The notes under the pieces were generated by a model. It was not told the DNA's origin and ran no database searches. It saw nothing but the letters and a program-made list of their open reading frames with translations. From Ceratorhiza oryzae-sativae (lineage: Eukaryota > Basidiomycota > Agaricomycetes > Cantharellales > Ceratobasidiaceae), in contig JARWMV010000004.1 of assembly GCA_030998015.1 (NCBI GenBank), positions 310,001 to 374,000 of the forward strand: a stretch of DNA of 64,000 bases, given 5' to 3'. Both the position numbers and the translations under genes were made by a program. Shown here one piece after another: positions 35,165 to 46,758 of the stretch. Position 1 is the first letter of the stretch. Each line of letters begins with the position of its first letter.

Positions 35165-35518
35165 TCCTTGTCAACTTGGGATTGAGATGTACCCCCGTAC
35201 TAGCCTACTGTGAAACAGAGAAAGGCTTGGACTGCATAATAATCAAAAGCAGAAAAAGACTATCCAGTAACAGGTGTCTACAAGGCAGACAGTACCTATC
35301 ACCCAACCCTAGGACTCTTGTCCATCACTGCATGTGTCACAGACAGCAATCTACCCACTTGCAAAAAAGACACTCTATATCACACCTGTCAAAGGCTTGT
35401 TGATTAGTTGTAGTCATTGTCCAATGCTAGGTGGCAGAGCAGCCACAGTGTTTGAGAGTGAAAATCCCAGCTTCAAGAGCACCCACCATATTTGCCTATC
35501 CCACTTCCTTTTTTAGCT
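35165..35518 (+). other. Leader of element B
   Basis: About 350 bp between the PBS and the Gag start codon. A short frame at 35176-35403 has no features. No other element is apparent. Confidence 0.5.
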
Positions 35519-36832
35519 ATGTCCACACCAAACCCCCCCCCTGCTTGGATTCAGTTTGATGCCACCCAGATTCAAGTACCCACCAATCCAGCTGACCTAT
35601 TAGCATTTACACACACAATCAAGGACACGCTGATTGCTATAAATAACAATCTTGCAGTATTCATCAATCAACAGTTGGCCGAACTTTCCACTATCAACAC
35701 CACTCTCCAGAACCACAATACAGGTGTATCTAACCTCAAAACAAATGTAGTCACACTCCAGGCTGCAGTCCAAGCACCTGGCACAAGCACCTCTGTTGTG
35801 TGTACTTGAGTGCCCAAGTTATCGGTGCCTGCTAAATTCAATGGCTCAGATAAAAACAAAGTGGTATCCTTCAGGGTCACAGTGGCCCATTATTTGTGGA
35901 CTTCTTATCCTTCTGCGACTGCTGATGAGCAGATCACCTACATCATCTCCTGCCTGGATGGCAAAGCCCATGAGTGGCTGGAACCCTATTTGGAGGACAA
36001 TGTTATTAATGGTAATCTGGTCACTTGGCTTCATAATGTCAATGACTTCTGGACCCAATTTAACACTTGCTGGAATGTCGCCAACAAGACTGAAAATTTC
36101 AGGGCGAAATTCAAGTCACTCAAACAAAAGAATTTGGTCCAAGAATATTTCAAGGACTTCCAGACATATTCCCAGGATCTCGGTTACAACGATGCATCTC
36201 TTCATGATCATTTCTACAATGGTCTTATGGTCAAAATCAAGGAGTTCCTTGTGGCCCAAGACTATGACCACATGGCTGCCAATGTCACTTTGCAAACTCT
36301 TGCAGACAAGGCACACAGAGTCAATCAGCGTATTGAGTTGTTCCAGGCCCAAAACCCATCCTCCAAATCTTCCTCTTCCAATGTGGCTAGCACCTCCACC
36401 AAAGCTTCCACCTTGCTGTCAGCAGCTCCTCCCAAAGGCCAGGCCAGGGAAAAGATGTCTGTTGGGGAAAAGGTGTACATGCTTGGTCTGGATGGTAAGG
36501 CTTGCAAAGGAACAATTTTGGCTATAAACCACAACACCAAAGGACAGTCAATTCCCACAATCAAATGGAATGATGGATCATCTGAAGAAACTACGTTTAA
36601 AAAAATCCAAAAAGATTCACATCCGATTGTCATCGCTCCCTCAGCTCCTACCCTGGCCAAAGGTTCTGGTCCTGGACCCATGGATCTAGATTCAGCTGGG
36701 AAAGGAAAAAAGCCTGTTATATGCAGCACTTGTGGTGGTCGTGGCCATTATTCCAGTGCTTGTCCCTCCAAACCCTATTCTGGGCAAGCTGCTTCCCTTT
36801 CTGGTGATGAGTGGGAAAACAAGGATGCTTGA
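35519..36832 (+). pseudogene. Gag, element B
   Basis: The ATG at 35519 begins MSTPNPPPAWIQFDATQIQV, with a coiled-coil-like N-terminus (IKDTLIAINNNLAVFINQQL). A single in-frame TGA at 35807-35809 is followed by a retrotransposon Gag domain (FRVTVAHYLWTSYPS and DGKAHEWLEPYLED). A small segment with an SH3/Tudor-like look follows (EKVYMLGLDGKACKGTILAI). The CX2CX4HX4C knuckle CSTCGGRGHYSSAC lies near 36722. The frame ends at TGA 36830-36832 and overlaps the pol frame by about 20 nt in another register. Without the one stop it would be about 437 residues, the usual size. Confidence 0.85.
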
Positions 36833-38469
36833 ACATTGATGGAGCAAATGTATCAAGCGAAACCAGTATGGACTTTGAAATATATGCTGTAGACAACGTG
36901 TCCCCTTTGAATATATATTTTGTCACATCTCAAGTCCTGTCTGCTCCAGAAAATAAAAGCATCAGCCATATGCAAACCATGCATGGTTGGGCAATGATTG
37001 ACTCAGGTGCATCCTCATGCTTTATACACCCACACCTAGTCAAACAATATCAAATACCCACTTACAAAAAGAAAAATCCAAAAAAATTAAAAGTTATTGA
37101 TGGTTGTGAAATCTCTTCTGGTATTGTTGATACAGAATGTGTTTTTATTCTAGAAATAGGTAGTCACAAAGAACAATTGATTTGTAATGTAGCAGACATA
37201 GGTAGACACACTTTAGTACTAGGAATGTTGTGGCTCAAATTACATAATCCAAATATTGACTGGCCAAATAAACATGTTACCTTTAACTCAAACTTTTGTA
37301 TAAAAAATTGTGTTCCTGCTTCTAATGTAGTTCTTGGCAATGTTGGTGGTGTCTTTGACCCATTCAATGAAAACCTAGGAGGTGTCGAGGCTTACCAACC
37401 TCTTGAAGGCATCCCTAGGGACCCTGGAGGTGTTGTGGTATCAAAACCACTTGAAGGCATCCCAGAGGAACTCCGAGACTATGCAGACATATTTTCTGAG
37501 TACAAAGTGACAGAGTTACCTCCTCACTGTCCATACAACCTTGAGATAGTCCTCAAGGATCAAAATGCACCAGTAAAAGGACTGGTATACCCCCTTCACC
37601 CTTTGGATGATGAGGAATTAAGGAGAATACTCAAAGAGCAGTTGGACAAAGGGTTGATCAGACCCTCCAAATCACAATACAGCTCCCCAGTAATCTTTGT
37701 TCCTAAAAAGAATGGCAAAAGAAGGATGTGTGTTGATTATTGTTTGCTCAATTCCAACACAGTACAAAACACATATCCCATACCTCTCATTTCCACCTTT
37801 GTAGAGAAATTGAGAGGAGCACATGTATTCACAACTCTGGACCTTAAATCTGGCTATAATCTGGTCAGAATTAAAGAAGGAGATGAATGGAAAACAGTGT
37901 TTAAAACAAAATATGGTCTATTCGAATACTTGGTCATGCCTTTTGGTCTTTGTAATGCTCCAGCCACCTTCCAGAACTTCATGAACAAGATCTTCAGGGA
38001 TTTGCTAGATGTGTCAGTCATAGTATACCTTGACGACATACTTACATTTTCTAAAAACCCTGAGGATCACACGAAGCATGTTCAGGAGGTGTTATCCCGA
38101 CTTAGGAAACACCAGCTATATTGCAACCTGGAAAAATGTGTCTTCAACACTTCTGAAGTGGAATACCTAGGCATAATTGCCAATGGGGAAGGAGTCAAAA
38201 CAGACCCTAAAAAGGTCACGGAAGCAGTTAATTGGGAAACACCACATACCATAAAGGAAGTGCAGGAAGCACTAGGGTTTTTCAACTACTATCACTGCTT
38301 CATAGAGGACTTCGCAGGACAAGCTTGGCCTATGTACCAGCTCTTGCGTAAAGATGTCCCTTGGCGATGGGGAAAGAATGAGGAAGCATCTTTCCAAATT
38401 CTGAAAAAAGCACTAGTCGAATCTCCTGTCTTAATCCAACCAGACGTCACAAAGGAATTCATACTGGAA
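36811..38469 (+). pseudogene. Pol 5' part, element B (PR, RT, start of RNase H)
   Basis: This open frame overlaps the end of gag. The protease active site reads IDSGASSCFIHP (about 36998-37033) and the later LVLGMLWL flap-like motif near 37214. Reverse transcriptase spans about 37610-38250, with MPFGLCNAPATFQ and the catalytic YLDD near 38026-38037. The connection domain and the start of RNase H end with KEFILE at 38469. There MITE-1 is inserted, duplicating TACTGGAA. Subtracting 1448 bp puts the downstream sequence in the same frame, beginning [11 protein letters not shown]. No stop occurs within this part. Confidence 0.9.
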
Positions 38470-39909
38470 TAGAGAAGCTGTGCCAGAATTTTGCAGGACT
38501 CCGGCACCTGCAGCAGGACTCCTGCACTTTTTGGCCATTCTGGCACTGGCACTGGCACTGGCTCGCCAGTTGCCGGAGTCTGTGCCAGAATTCTGGCAGG
38601 TGCAGGAGCATGCCAGAATCCTGGGACTCCTGCAACTGGCTATGGTCAGAACTCACCACATCAAGTTGTGTAATAGCTCATTAGATGCGCAGAAGAGAGA
38701 GCATTCCAATGATATAGAGCACGTTTCATACGAAATTCATTCTGGCAAATTTTATGCAGTTCTTTTGTTTGGGTCTTTGTGGCCAACATTTCCAGGGCCA
38801 TAAACCTCACCACAATCTCTCGCAAAGTAGCTCATTAAATGCGCAAAAATCAGGAGATCACAGATATGTCATTTGCCCCGCGCAAAAAATTCGATAACGC
38901 ATAGTTCGCTCCAAATTGATGCTCAGGAAATATTCTGGGAAATGCGCACATGCTATTTCACCACAAAGAAAGCTGTTTGAAGCTTATCCGACCAGCTAGC
39001 CTTTCTCCTGAGCTTGAAAAACCCCTACTGACATTATATCTAGTAAATACATTGACTGGATAACTATGAACCGGGGTGTGTGCAGGCAACCTCACTGTCA
39101 ACCCAGCAGAATCACTGCACATGGTCGGAAATTTATGTTATAAGCTTGTTCCAGATGTTTCAGGTACCTGAGATAGGGCAATAAGCATCCCTGAATCTGT
39201 CTGTGATACTAAGAAAGCCAGAATAGCACTGTGTGGGTGTCCATGGCGCATTTCAGGGGGTTTTCAGCATCAGGGGCGCTGTTCCCCAGTTTCACCAGCT
39301 AAAACACCTTCAATCAGGCTGGTTTTTGGTATATAGAGTCCTTATGATAATGCGCATCGACTCCGCGCAAGGGAGCGAGGTTTGCACGGCTGGTTTCACT
39401 AGCGCTTGTGGCGCTGTTCAGGGGTTTCCCCCTTTATATCGCTGATAACTTTCGATAAAAGCGTTCGTTTATTATGAAAATATGTGCATTCGATTCCTCT
39501 CAGTGAGACGAGTCGATTGGTATGTATATCGCCCCAATTAGAGCTCAGGATAGCGAGCTTGAACATCTGCGCATCCCCCTGAATATTTTTCTTAGACGAT
39601 TCTGCGCCGATACTGCTCATTTCTTAACCGTTTGTAATCAAGTAAAGTACAATTTGATCCGCTGAATTTTGCGCATTTTATGAGTGCTTAATATATGCAA
39701 TCCGTGGTGGTCGTGTACAGGCGACAATGTGCCAGTATTCAGGTATGCAGGTATGCAGGTATGCCAGTACTGCAGGACTCCGCCTAGGACTCTGGCACCC
39801 TTGAGGCTATTCTGGCACCTGCACTGGCAACTGGCACGCCGGAATTTGCTGGAATTTTAGCCAGAATTCTGGCAAGTTCTGGCTGCAGGAGCCTGGCACA
39901 GCACCTCTA
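38470..39909 (-). mobile_element. hAT-type MITE-1, copy 3
   Basis: A 1440-bp copy with ends TAGAGAAGCTGTGCC and GGCACAGCACCTCTA and the perfect 8-bp TSD TACTGGAA (38462-38469 and 39910-39917). It is in the same orientation as copy 2 and almost identical to it. It disrupts RNase H of element B. Confidence 0.94.
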
Positions 39910-41807
39910 TACTGGAATGTGATGCATCCGACTTTGCCACTGGAGCTATTCTCAACCAGTATGGCAAAGATGGTAAAATACATCCAGTAGCCTTCTATTC
40001 CAAAACTCTATCACCAGCCAAACGAAACTATGATATACATGATAAAGAATTACTGGCTATGATATGAGCATTCAAAGAATGGCGTCACTTGCTTGAAGGA
40101 TCTGAAATCCCTGTCTTGGTACTCTAAGACCACAAAAATCTAGAGTTCTTCCAGACAAAAAGGTACTTAAACTGGAGACAAGCAAGGTGGATGGGCTTCC
40201 TGGCTGACTACAATTACAGAATCAAGTACAGAAAAGGGGCACAAAATGGAAAAGCTGATATACTATCTTGACAAGAATCACTCCGGAGAGAAGCAGCTAA
40301 AGAGGGCAGTGAAACCCTGCTGCTTATCAGCCCCAAGCTTTTCATTTTGGCAATTCTCACCGACCATTCCCTCAATGATCTAATCAGGGATGCGTTACCA
40401 GATGATAAGACTGTATCAAAGATTCTAAAGTCCCTCAAGGAAAACATTCCAGTTAAAGGCTGGCGTCTAGAAGATGACTTGTTGTACTACCACAACCACA
40501 TATATGTACCAAACAAGTCAGAAATCAGACAAGTAGTCATAGAAAGCCAGCATGACAATCCTGCAGCAGGGCATCCAGGGCATTTCAGGACACTAGATCT
40601 CCTATCTCGAGATTACTATTGGTCCAGAATGAAAAAATATGTTGTTAATTATATTCAGGCATGCAACTCATGTATCCAGAACAAGCATTCAAACCAAGCC
40701 CCTTGTGGTCTCCTACAACCCATAGACTTACCAAATAAACCCTGGGAGGAAATCACCTACAACTTGATCACTGGATTACCAATGTCAGAAGGATACAATG
40801 CAATACTCACAGTGGTGGACCAATTATCAAAAATGGTACACTTTATCCCCACACACTTGGGAGCCACTGCAGTAGACATTGCACACCTATTTGTAAACTT
40901 TGTCTGGAAATTACACAGATTACCCCAAAAAACCATATCTGACTGAGGCCCCAACTTCAATGCCAAATTCCTTCACCAATTGTACAAACCCCTAAACATT
41001 GAACCACATTACTCTACAGCATACAGACCACAGGTTGACAGGCAAAGTGAAAGACTTAACCAATTTGTCAAAATATATCTTCATCACTACATAAATCATA
41101 GACAGACAGATTGGGTAGCATCATTGCCTATGGCGGAATTCACATATAATAATGGGAAGCACTCAGGATCAAGCCACTTGCTGTTCTTTACCTGCTATGG
41201 TTACAACCCAGACTTCACTGTGGGTAATACCAAAGAAAGCCAGGTACCTGCCACCAATGAATATGCTGAACACCTCAAGGAAATCCAAGAAGAGGCCAAG
41301 GCTGCTCTAACGATTGCCAATCGAACATACTCCAAATATTATAATCAGAAGCATTGTGAAGCACCAAAGATCAAAGTCGGATCAAAGGTCTTTGTAGATG
41401 GCTCAAATATCAAAACCATACGCCCTTCTAAGAAATTGGATAACAGGTGTTTTGGACCATACAAAGTACTGGAACAAATTGGAAAACATACTTTCAAACT
41501 GGAATTACCCAAATCCATGAAGGTTCATCTGGTATTCCACACTTCACTCCTGTTCCCAAAACCAATAGATGACTATAACTGGCAACCTGTACTTGTTCCA
41601 CCAGTGGTCACTCCTGATGGTGAAGAAGAATTTGAAGTTGAAGAAATCCTGGACTATCAAAAGGTTGGAAGAAGATTGGAGTATTACGTCAAGTGGAAAG
41701 GCTATGGGCCAGAAGAAAACCTATGGTTACCTAAAGCTGAACTCAAGAATGCACCCGAACAAGTCAAAGAATTCCACCAACTCCATCCCAATGCACTTGG
41801 ACCTTGA
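39910..41807 (+). pseudogene. Pol 3' part, element B (RNase H, integrase, chromodomain)
   Basis: RNase H starts [11 protein letters not shown] (39918) and includes DKELLAM and DHKN. In-frame stops fall near 40066 (TGA), 40126 (TAA) and 40269 (TGA). Integrase follows: a zinc-binding region (HPGHFRTLDLLSRDYYW, then CNSCIQNKH), DDE residues in ITGLP-preceding and ISD-type motifs with a TGA at 40944-40946, and RQSERLNQF. A GPY-type module (NRCFGPYKVLEQIGKHTFKL) comes next. The chromodomain (EEFEVEEILDYQKVGRRLEY to EQVKEFHQLHP, about 41625-41793) is intact. Two of the stops are TGA where CGA is common in relatives, consistent with CpG deamination. The frame ends at 41805-41807. Confidence 0.9.
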
Positions 41808-41818
41808 TGGGGGGGAAG
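41806..41818 (+). promoter_or_regulatory. Polypurine tract, element B
   Basis: TGATGGGGGGGAAG immediately precedes the 3' LTR and overlaps the pol stop codon. Confidence 0.85.
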
Positions 41819-42855
41819 TGTCATGGCCTGGACCATGACACAGATTTTATTATGATTTTCCTATATTTTATACATCTCTCTTTCTCATATTTTTGGACAA
41901 GTCCTGTTTAATCAGATATATGCATAGAATTACTTACATGATCATGTGACCTTGTTGTTGTTTACATTCTATTTGTACCTTCTGGAATATTCTGTTACAT
42001 GGCACCATTCTTACATTGTACAATAGTCATCTCACACCATATGTGTATTTGATATAGCTCATCATATGAATATATAAGGGAGAGTCTGAGAGCCTTAAGC
42101 CTCAGAACTTGACCTCCTGTTGTATCCTTCTACTACCTGTGTGACTTACAGTCCATAGTCCCTGCCCAGTCCTCTTAAGGACAAGTGCAATGTCAGGGCT
42201 ACGACCTGAACAGTAACGTCAAACACCTAAGTGGTGATGACAAGCCTATGGGCAGCGATGCCGGAGGCTTTACTGACAACGTCTAAGGTGGGACATGCAG
42301 TGAAGGTGCGATAAGACGCAAGGAGGTAGGGTAGTAGGTGCACTTGCCCTTAAGAGGACTGGGCAGGGACTATGGACTGGTAAGTCACACAGGTAGTAGA
42401 GGGGATACGACAGGAGGTTGAGTTCTGAGGCTTAAGGCTCTCAGACTCTCCCTTATATATTCATGGCCGAGGCAGTACAAATCAAATACCAGGACAAATA
42501 AGAAGCTTAACAGTGCCACGTCACTACAGAACATTCCAGTAACACCAAACATTGAGTCAACAACAACAAGGTCACGTGACATGAAGGTAAATAAACTGCA
42601 TATATCTGAATAAACGGGACTTGTCCAAAACATCATAAAAAGGAAGTTATAAAATATAGAAAATTCATAATAAAATCGTGCTCATGGTCTAGGCCATGAC
42701 ATGCACCTACTTCCACATCCTTGCGTCTTATCACACACTCCTTGTCGCACGTCTTCCCCTTGACATCATGACTTAGACCTCCAGCATTGTTGCCTATAGG
42801 TCTCCCATAGTCCCCTTAGACGTTTGGGTCATCCTTCCTGGTTGTAGCTCTGACA
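41819..42855 (+). mobile_element. 3' LTR-B, split by a nested LTR
   Basis: The parts are 41819-42190 and 42702-42855, giving 526 bp. The 5' part starts TGTCATGGCCTGGACC and retains TATATAAG and the primer stretch. The 3' part ends GCTCTGACA, followed by the element TSD TCATG. Confidence 0.92.
42191..42701 (-). mobile_element. Solo LTR-B subfamily (minus) nested in 3' LTR-B
   Basis: A 511-bp LTR, TGTCAGGGCTACGACC...GGCCATGACA, in reverse orientation. Flanks are TGCAA and TGCAC (one mismatch). It keeps more CpGs than its host LTR, so it may be from a younger or differently methylated subfamily. Confidence 0.9.
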
Positions 42856-42938
42856 TCATGGGTGAAATACATTGCACCTTGGGTCAAATATAATGCACCA
42901 TGGGGCAAATACTTTGTAGTTTGGGTAATATTATGACA
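42856..42938 (+). repeat. Minisatellite, distal part
   Basis: About three more units with GGGTGAAATA, GGGTCAAATA and GGGGCAAATA cores. They continue the array at 34430-34628 across element B. Confidence 0.7.
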
Positions 42939-42948
42939 TGCACTTGGG

Positions 42949-44981
42949 GTACACCCTAGCCCAGTATGGGATAAAAGAGTAAAGACAGGGTGTGGATTGA
43001 AGGCATTGATGCATCTGAGACCTGCTATTGGCTTGTAGATCATATTATCATGGTATATACATGTAATGAACAGAGGCTACATCTCAGTGAGTCATAAAGT
43101 GAGTCAGAGAAGCTTCTGGATCAATTAGGAAGGCTCTCCTGACTCACTGGAGTCATTAGATCTTGATTGATGGTCCAGTAAGATTCTAATGATCTTCAGA
43201 CCATTTCAGCACAAGGATCTGGTGGATTGCAACAATCTTCAGGCAGGGGATACCAGAGAAGATTAGCTATTGATAGAGCATAGGGTTGCTTTGATAGCAT
43301 AAGTGGTTACCAAGATATGGGTGGTACAACCTGGTAATTAATAATTCCTGATAAGAGGAAATATTGCAACCTCTGTATCTCTCTGAGATCTTATTGTAAA
43401 AACCTAATGAAATATGCGTTGGAAAGCGAGGAATCTGTACTATTTAATGAAATACAAAATAGTACAATTGAGGTGCATCCAAATTCAAGTAATTCACAAT
43501 CTAATTTCAGAGGCATCAATTGAGGTTGGCAGTAGTGATGTCACCTGGGAAGAAACCCGGGTACCCCTTCCCTGGGCCAGGGTACCTGGGATATTTGGTT
43601 CTGCCTGCTTCCCTGCCCCTTCCCGGGCCCAGGAAGAGGGTACCCCCCAGGTTCCCAGGACTTTACAAGCAAAAAGTGTGAACACATCCAATCTATTACA
43701 TATATACATTATTAAATGCGCAAAATTCAGCGCCTTCTAGCGATATACAGCAGCGTTCTATAGCTTAAGTATTGACGGCTTCGCACTCAATTCTTTATTC
43801 AGACAAAATACCCCTCAGAATTGACAATGTTCAAAACTCACCAAAAATACTTGCTTATTACCTCATATAATGTGCAGAATTCCCAGCATTTCAACAGTAT
43901 ATTTCATGTCTCCAGGAAAAATCAATTAGCATACATCACAGCCCAATCTTTACTCAAAAATATTCCCCCTAAGTGCACAACCTGTAGTTCACCCTCAGGC
44001 ACTCATTTCTGGCCATTTCTATGCATGCAAATGGATTCCCAGTGCCTGAAAACCCCTATATATGTGAGTGTCTACACTATACATGTCCTGCATTGGTGTG
44101 AACCAACTGCTGGGTAGGGGGGACTTTCCATTTCCTCAGCTGAAACAGTGTCTGCACACAAGTTTGAACATTCTAGCAGGTCAGCACAAACCTCCAGCCC
44201 TCTGGATGGTGTTTCTTGAGGTCTCTGAACTCATTGGAGCACTCAGAGAAACTCCTGGAGCAATGGCTGAGGCTGTTGGCAATGATTTTGCTGATTTTAC
44301 TCACTCAGGGGGGTTTGCCCTTGTATTTCATCCATTAATACTGCTCTTGATGAGCTGATTTTTTGTATATAGTATATTATAGGTACTGTTCATCTACTGC
44401 GCACAGGGGAGAGACATTTGCATGGCTTGATTCACTAGTAGATTTTAGTCTGATCAGGGGTAAGCGCCCCTATATTGCTTATATCTCTGCAGATACTGAG
44501 ACTAAGGCTTTGAGAGTATGCCCATTCGATTTAGCTCACTGAGGCGCATCGAACGGTATATATATGTGTAGGAATATGTAGGAATTTGGAGGAGGCATGA
44601 GCAGCGCTTTCCCCTGAATATTTCTGAGCACTATTTTGATTGTGATCTTGGTATAAATTGTAGCTATATGAATTATATATATATCACTGGAATACAATAG
44701 ATTTTGCGCATTTAATGAGCTCTTAACTATGAGAATCCAAGCAGGTTGAATGTTTGACCATATGCATCCCCCAGAATACTTCCCTGCCCCGGGAACCTGC
44801 CAGGTACCTGCTGCCCTGGATGTCTAGAAGGCTCTTCCCTCTTCCCTGCCCCTTCTGGGACTGCAGGAAGGGAGAGAAGCAGGCAGGGAATGCTACAGGT
44901 TACCTGGGTGCAGGTACCAGGGTGACATCTTTAGTTGGCAGAGCAGACTAAAATAATAGAAAATTTTAGTAATCCATAACA
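42949..44981 (-). mobile_element. LTR-A remnant (minus) with nested MITE-2
   Basis: The 5' half of an LTR-A in reverse orientation, from about the GGGGTACACCC block to the terminal CCATAACA at 44981, is interrupted at 43533-44933 by MITE-2. The 3' half of the LTR is missing, and the break lies at the edge of the minisatellite. The remnant is CpG-depleted compared with the other LTR-A copies. Confidence 0.88.
43533..44933 (+). mobile_element. hAT-type MITE-2
   Basis: A 1401-bp element starting TAGTGATGTCACC and ending GGTGACATCTTTA (11 of 13 terminal bases match), with the perfect 8-bp TSD GTTGGCAG (43525-43532 and 44934-44941). Its subterminal regions are rich in CCCGGG, GGTACC and CCTGG words. 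The interior shows collinear similarity to MITE-1: TTAAATGCGCAAAA, CTGATCAGGGGTAAGCGCCCC, and a CATTCGAT...CTCA block before an ATCGAACGGTATATA block. It encodes no transposase. Confidence 0.9.
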
Positions 44982-44990
44982 TTAATACTC

Positions 44991-45656
44991 ATGCACAATC
45001 TAGGCTGGATCTACAAACTCAGGATTGAACATGCATCCTGGCATTACTGCAGCTCAAAAAGGCAATATGATACTCTGCTATTGAACCAAGGGAGCTCCTT
45101 AGGACTCACAGAGCTCAAGGCTTCAGAAATCAATGACATAATTACACTTATGGTTGCAGATCTCTCTAAGCCAGGGGAGGGGCATAGACAGATTCCTTGG
45201 TTCATGCAAGCCCCATATGCCAGCCTGCAATGGGAAGAGGACATGGACTTGTCATCTTTATCTGGTTTGTGCACATCATTATTAACATTTCTTCCATATG
45301 AAACAATTGTTGACCTAGGAGTGCAATTGGAGTGGTTCAGAGGAAGGGAAAGGTGGAGGAGATGGGAAGAGGAGCTGAAGCTGCTGAAGGTTGAGATGAT
45401 CAGGATAATTGAATATTATAGAAGCAAACTGGATCACTGGAGGCATGTCAGAGAGACATATGAAGGTATTGCCAAACTTGGATTCTCCAGTTTTGCAATT
45501 CAACAGATGGATTTATACAACTGGCTTGCCATTAACTGTTACAATAAGTTTCAGGCCCACTTCCAAGTGAGTTTCTCAGAAATTGCTGCATGCAAAGCTG
45601 ATGGAATACTTGACAGGATGATACTGTCCACATTGTATGGTGTAGTGGATGGATGA
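44991..45656 (+). CDS. Unknown protein, possible KDZ transposase C-terminal remnant
   Basis: A 221-codon open frame, in-frame ATG at 44991, ending at 45654-45656. It includes TLLLNQGSSLGLTELKASEI and a helical stretch RWRRWEEELKLLKVEMIRII followed by EYYRSKLDHWRH. The last resembles the helical C-terminal region of basidiomycete KDZ transposases. No DDE motif is present, so the assignment is weak. It starts 10 bp after the LTR-A remnant, which probably cut off its 5' part. Confidence 0.4.
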   Translation: MHNLGWIYKLRIEHASWHYCSSKRQYDTLLLNQGSSLGLTELKASEINDIITLMVADLSKPGEGHRQIPWFMQAPYASLQWEEDMDLSSLSGLCTSLLTFLPYETIVDLGVQLEWFRGRERWRRWEEELKLLKVEMIRIIEYYRSKLDHWRHVRETYEGIAKLGFSSFAIQQMDLYNWLAINCYNKFQAHFQVSFSEIAACKADGILDRMILSTLYGVVDG

Positions 45657-45790
45657 AAAACAAAACAGAAATATCAGTTTAGTGGTTTGTCCAGTAGTTC
45701 AGCTTTTAAATACACATTTTCTCATATCTGTGATTTAATGTATTTCATTTGGTTATGTGAAGTTAATATAAATGGATATGAGTAGAACAA

Positions 45791-46758
45791 TTGGTACTTG
45801 AACTTTCCCACCACCAGCATTTTCTTTGCTCACACAAAACCTGCTTCACCAATAAGCTCATTCCCATGAGTCCCACTAAATGGAATCCAGAGACTCTTCA
45901 ATGGATTACTGGGTGTCATCAGCTGCTGATTAAACAGCATAGCTCTATTACAATACAACTCATCAAGGATGAAGTCTTACCAGATTTCCTTGTTGCCTGT
46001 GCTGATGAACCAATCCTAAATGAGCCAGGATACTCTACATCTCATGAGCTCTCACAAGTGCAGGGATGAATTTGAGAGAAATTGTCATGTACTGATGTGC
46101 TTTGCAAGAAAATCTCTTCTTTCTTTTACAATCAAAAGAGAACCAAGGCAGCCAGTGACACCAGGGGTCAAACAGATGGTTCATCAAGTATCCCTCATGG
46201 AGTTACAGCCAGGAAGAAGAGTGCACATGACATTTACATCATGGAAAATAAGCCCAGCTCCCTTCCATGCTTGAAGACCTTGGCCAATCTGGTGCACCAG
46301 CACTTCAACAATTATTTTCATCTCAGTGGGATACTCTTACAGAGGCTGAAAAGCATGTATGGCAAACTAAAGCTGATTCCAGCAATATGGATGTACACAA
46401 GACACATCATGAACTCACAGGGGAGCAGGCCAAAGAGTATGTTAATCTATTCTAATGTTTTTCCATAAATACATTGAATGATCTCAGAGCCAGGGATGAA
46501 ATGCTCAAAAACCTTCAAAGGACAATGGAATACTGGGCTGGACATGCTGGTGCAGCAATTCACATGATCATTGCCTACACTGAAGGCAATGCAGTCTATT
46601 CTAGCAGGTATGATTCATGATCCTTCTACCAACTGAATGCAAACCACAGTCTGTATGACCTGTAGTATGGTATCAAAGTCAGCAGATGCATACAGTTCTA
46701 CTGAGGAATATGTTGTGTCTTACAATGACTTTGCAAACTGGTGGGCTGGTTCCAAAGG
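45791..46758 (+). pseudogene. Hypothetical protein with HMG-box-like segment (5' part)
   Basis: Coding-like sequence in shifting frames: SPTKWNPETLQWITGCHQLL (45870), then RKKSAHDIYIMENKP (46215), then SSQWDTLTEAEKHVWQTKAD (46318). The middle and end resemble an HMG box by the spacing of Trp, Leu, Glu and Lys residues. At least three frame changes occur. It is interrupted at 46759 by a solo LTR-B and seems to continue at 47286. This could be part of a transposon-associated gene family common in Agaricomycetes, but I cannot name it. Confidence 0.4.

Larger units (their letters stand above)
34629..42855 (+). mobile_element. Family B Ty3/gypsy chromovirus
   Basis: This full structure has a 5' LTR, a self-primer-type PBS, Gag with a zinc knuckle, PR-RT-RH-IN, a chromodomain, a polypurine tract and a 3' LTR. 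The perfect TSD TCATG flanks it (34624-34628 and 42856-42860). Pol is split by MITE-1 at 38470-39909, and the 3' LTR by a related solo LTR at 42191-42701. A few in-frame stops interrupt Gag and Pol, but the catalytic motifs read are intact, so this is the least decayed retroelement here. Without the insertions it is about 6.26 kb, a normal size for this group. Confidence 0.94.

Noticed and set aside
36790..36832. Canonical slippery heptamer for Gag-Pol frameshifting in element B
   Set aside because: GGGAAAAC is present, but its register relative to the gag codons does not fit an X XXY YYZ site.
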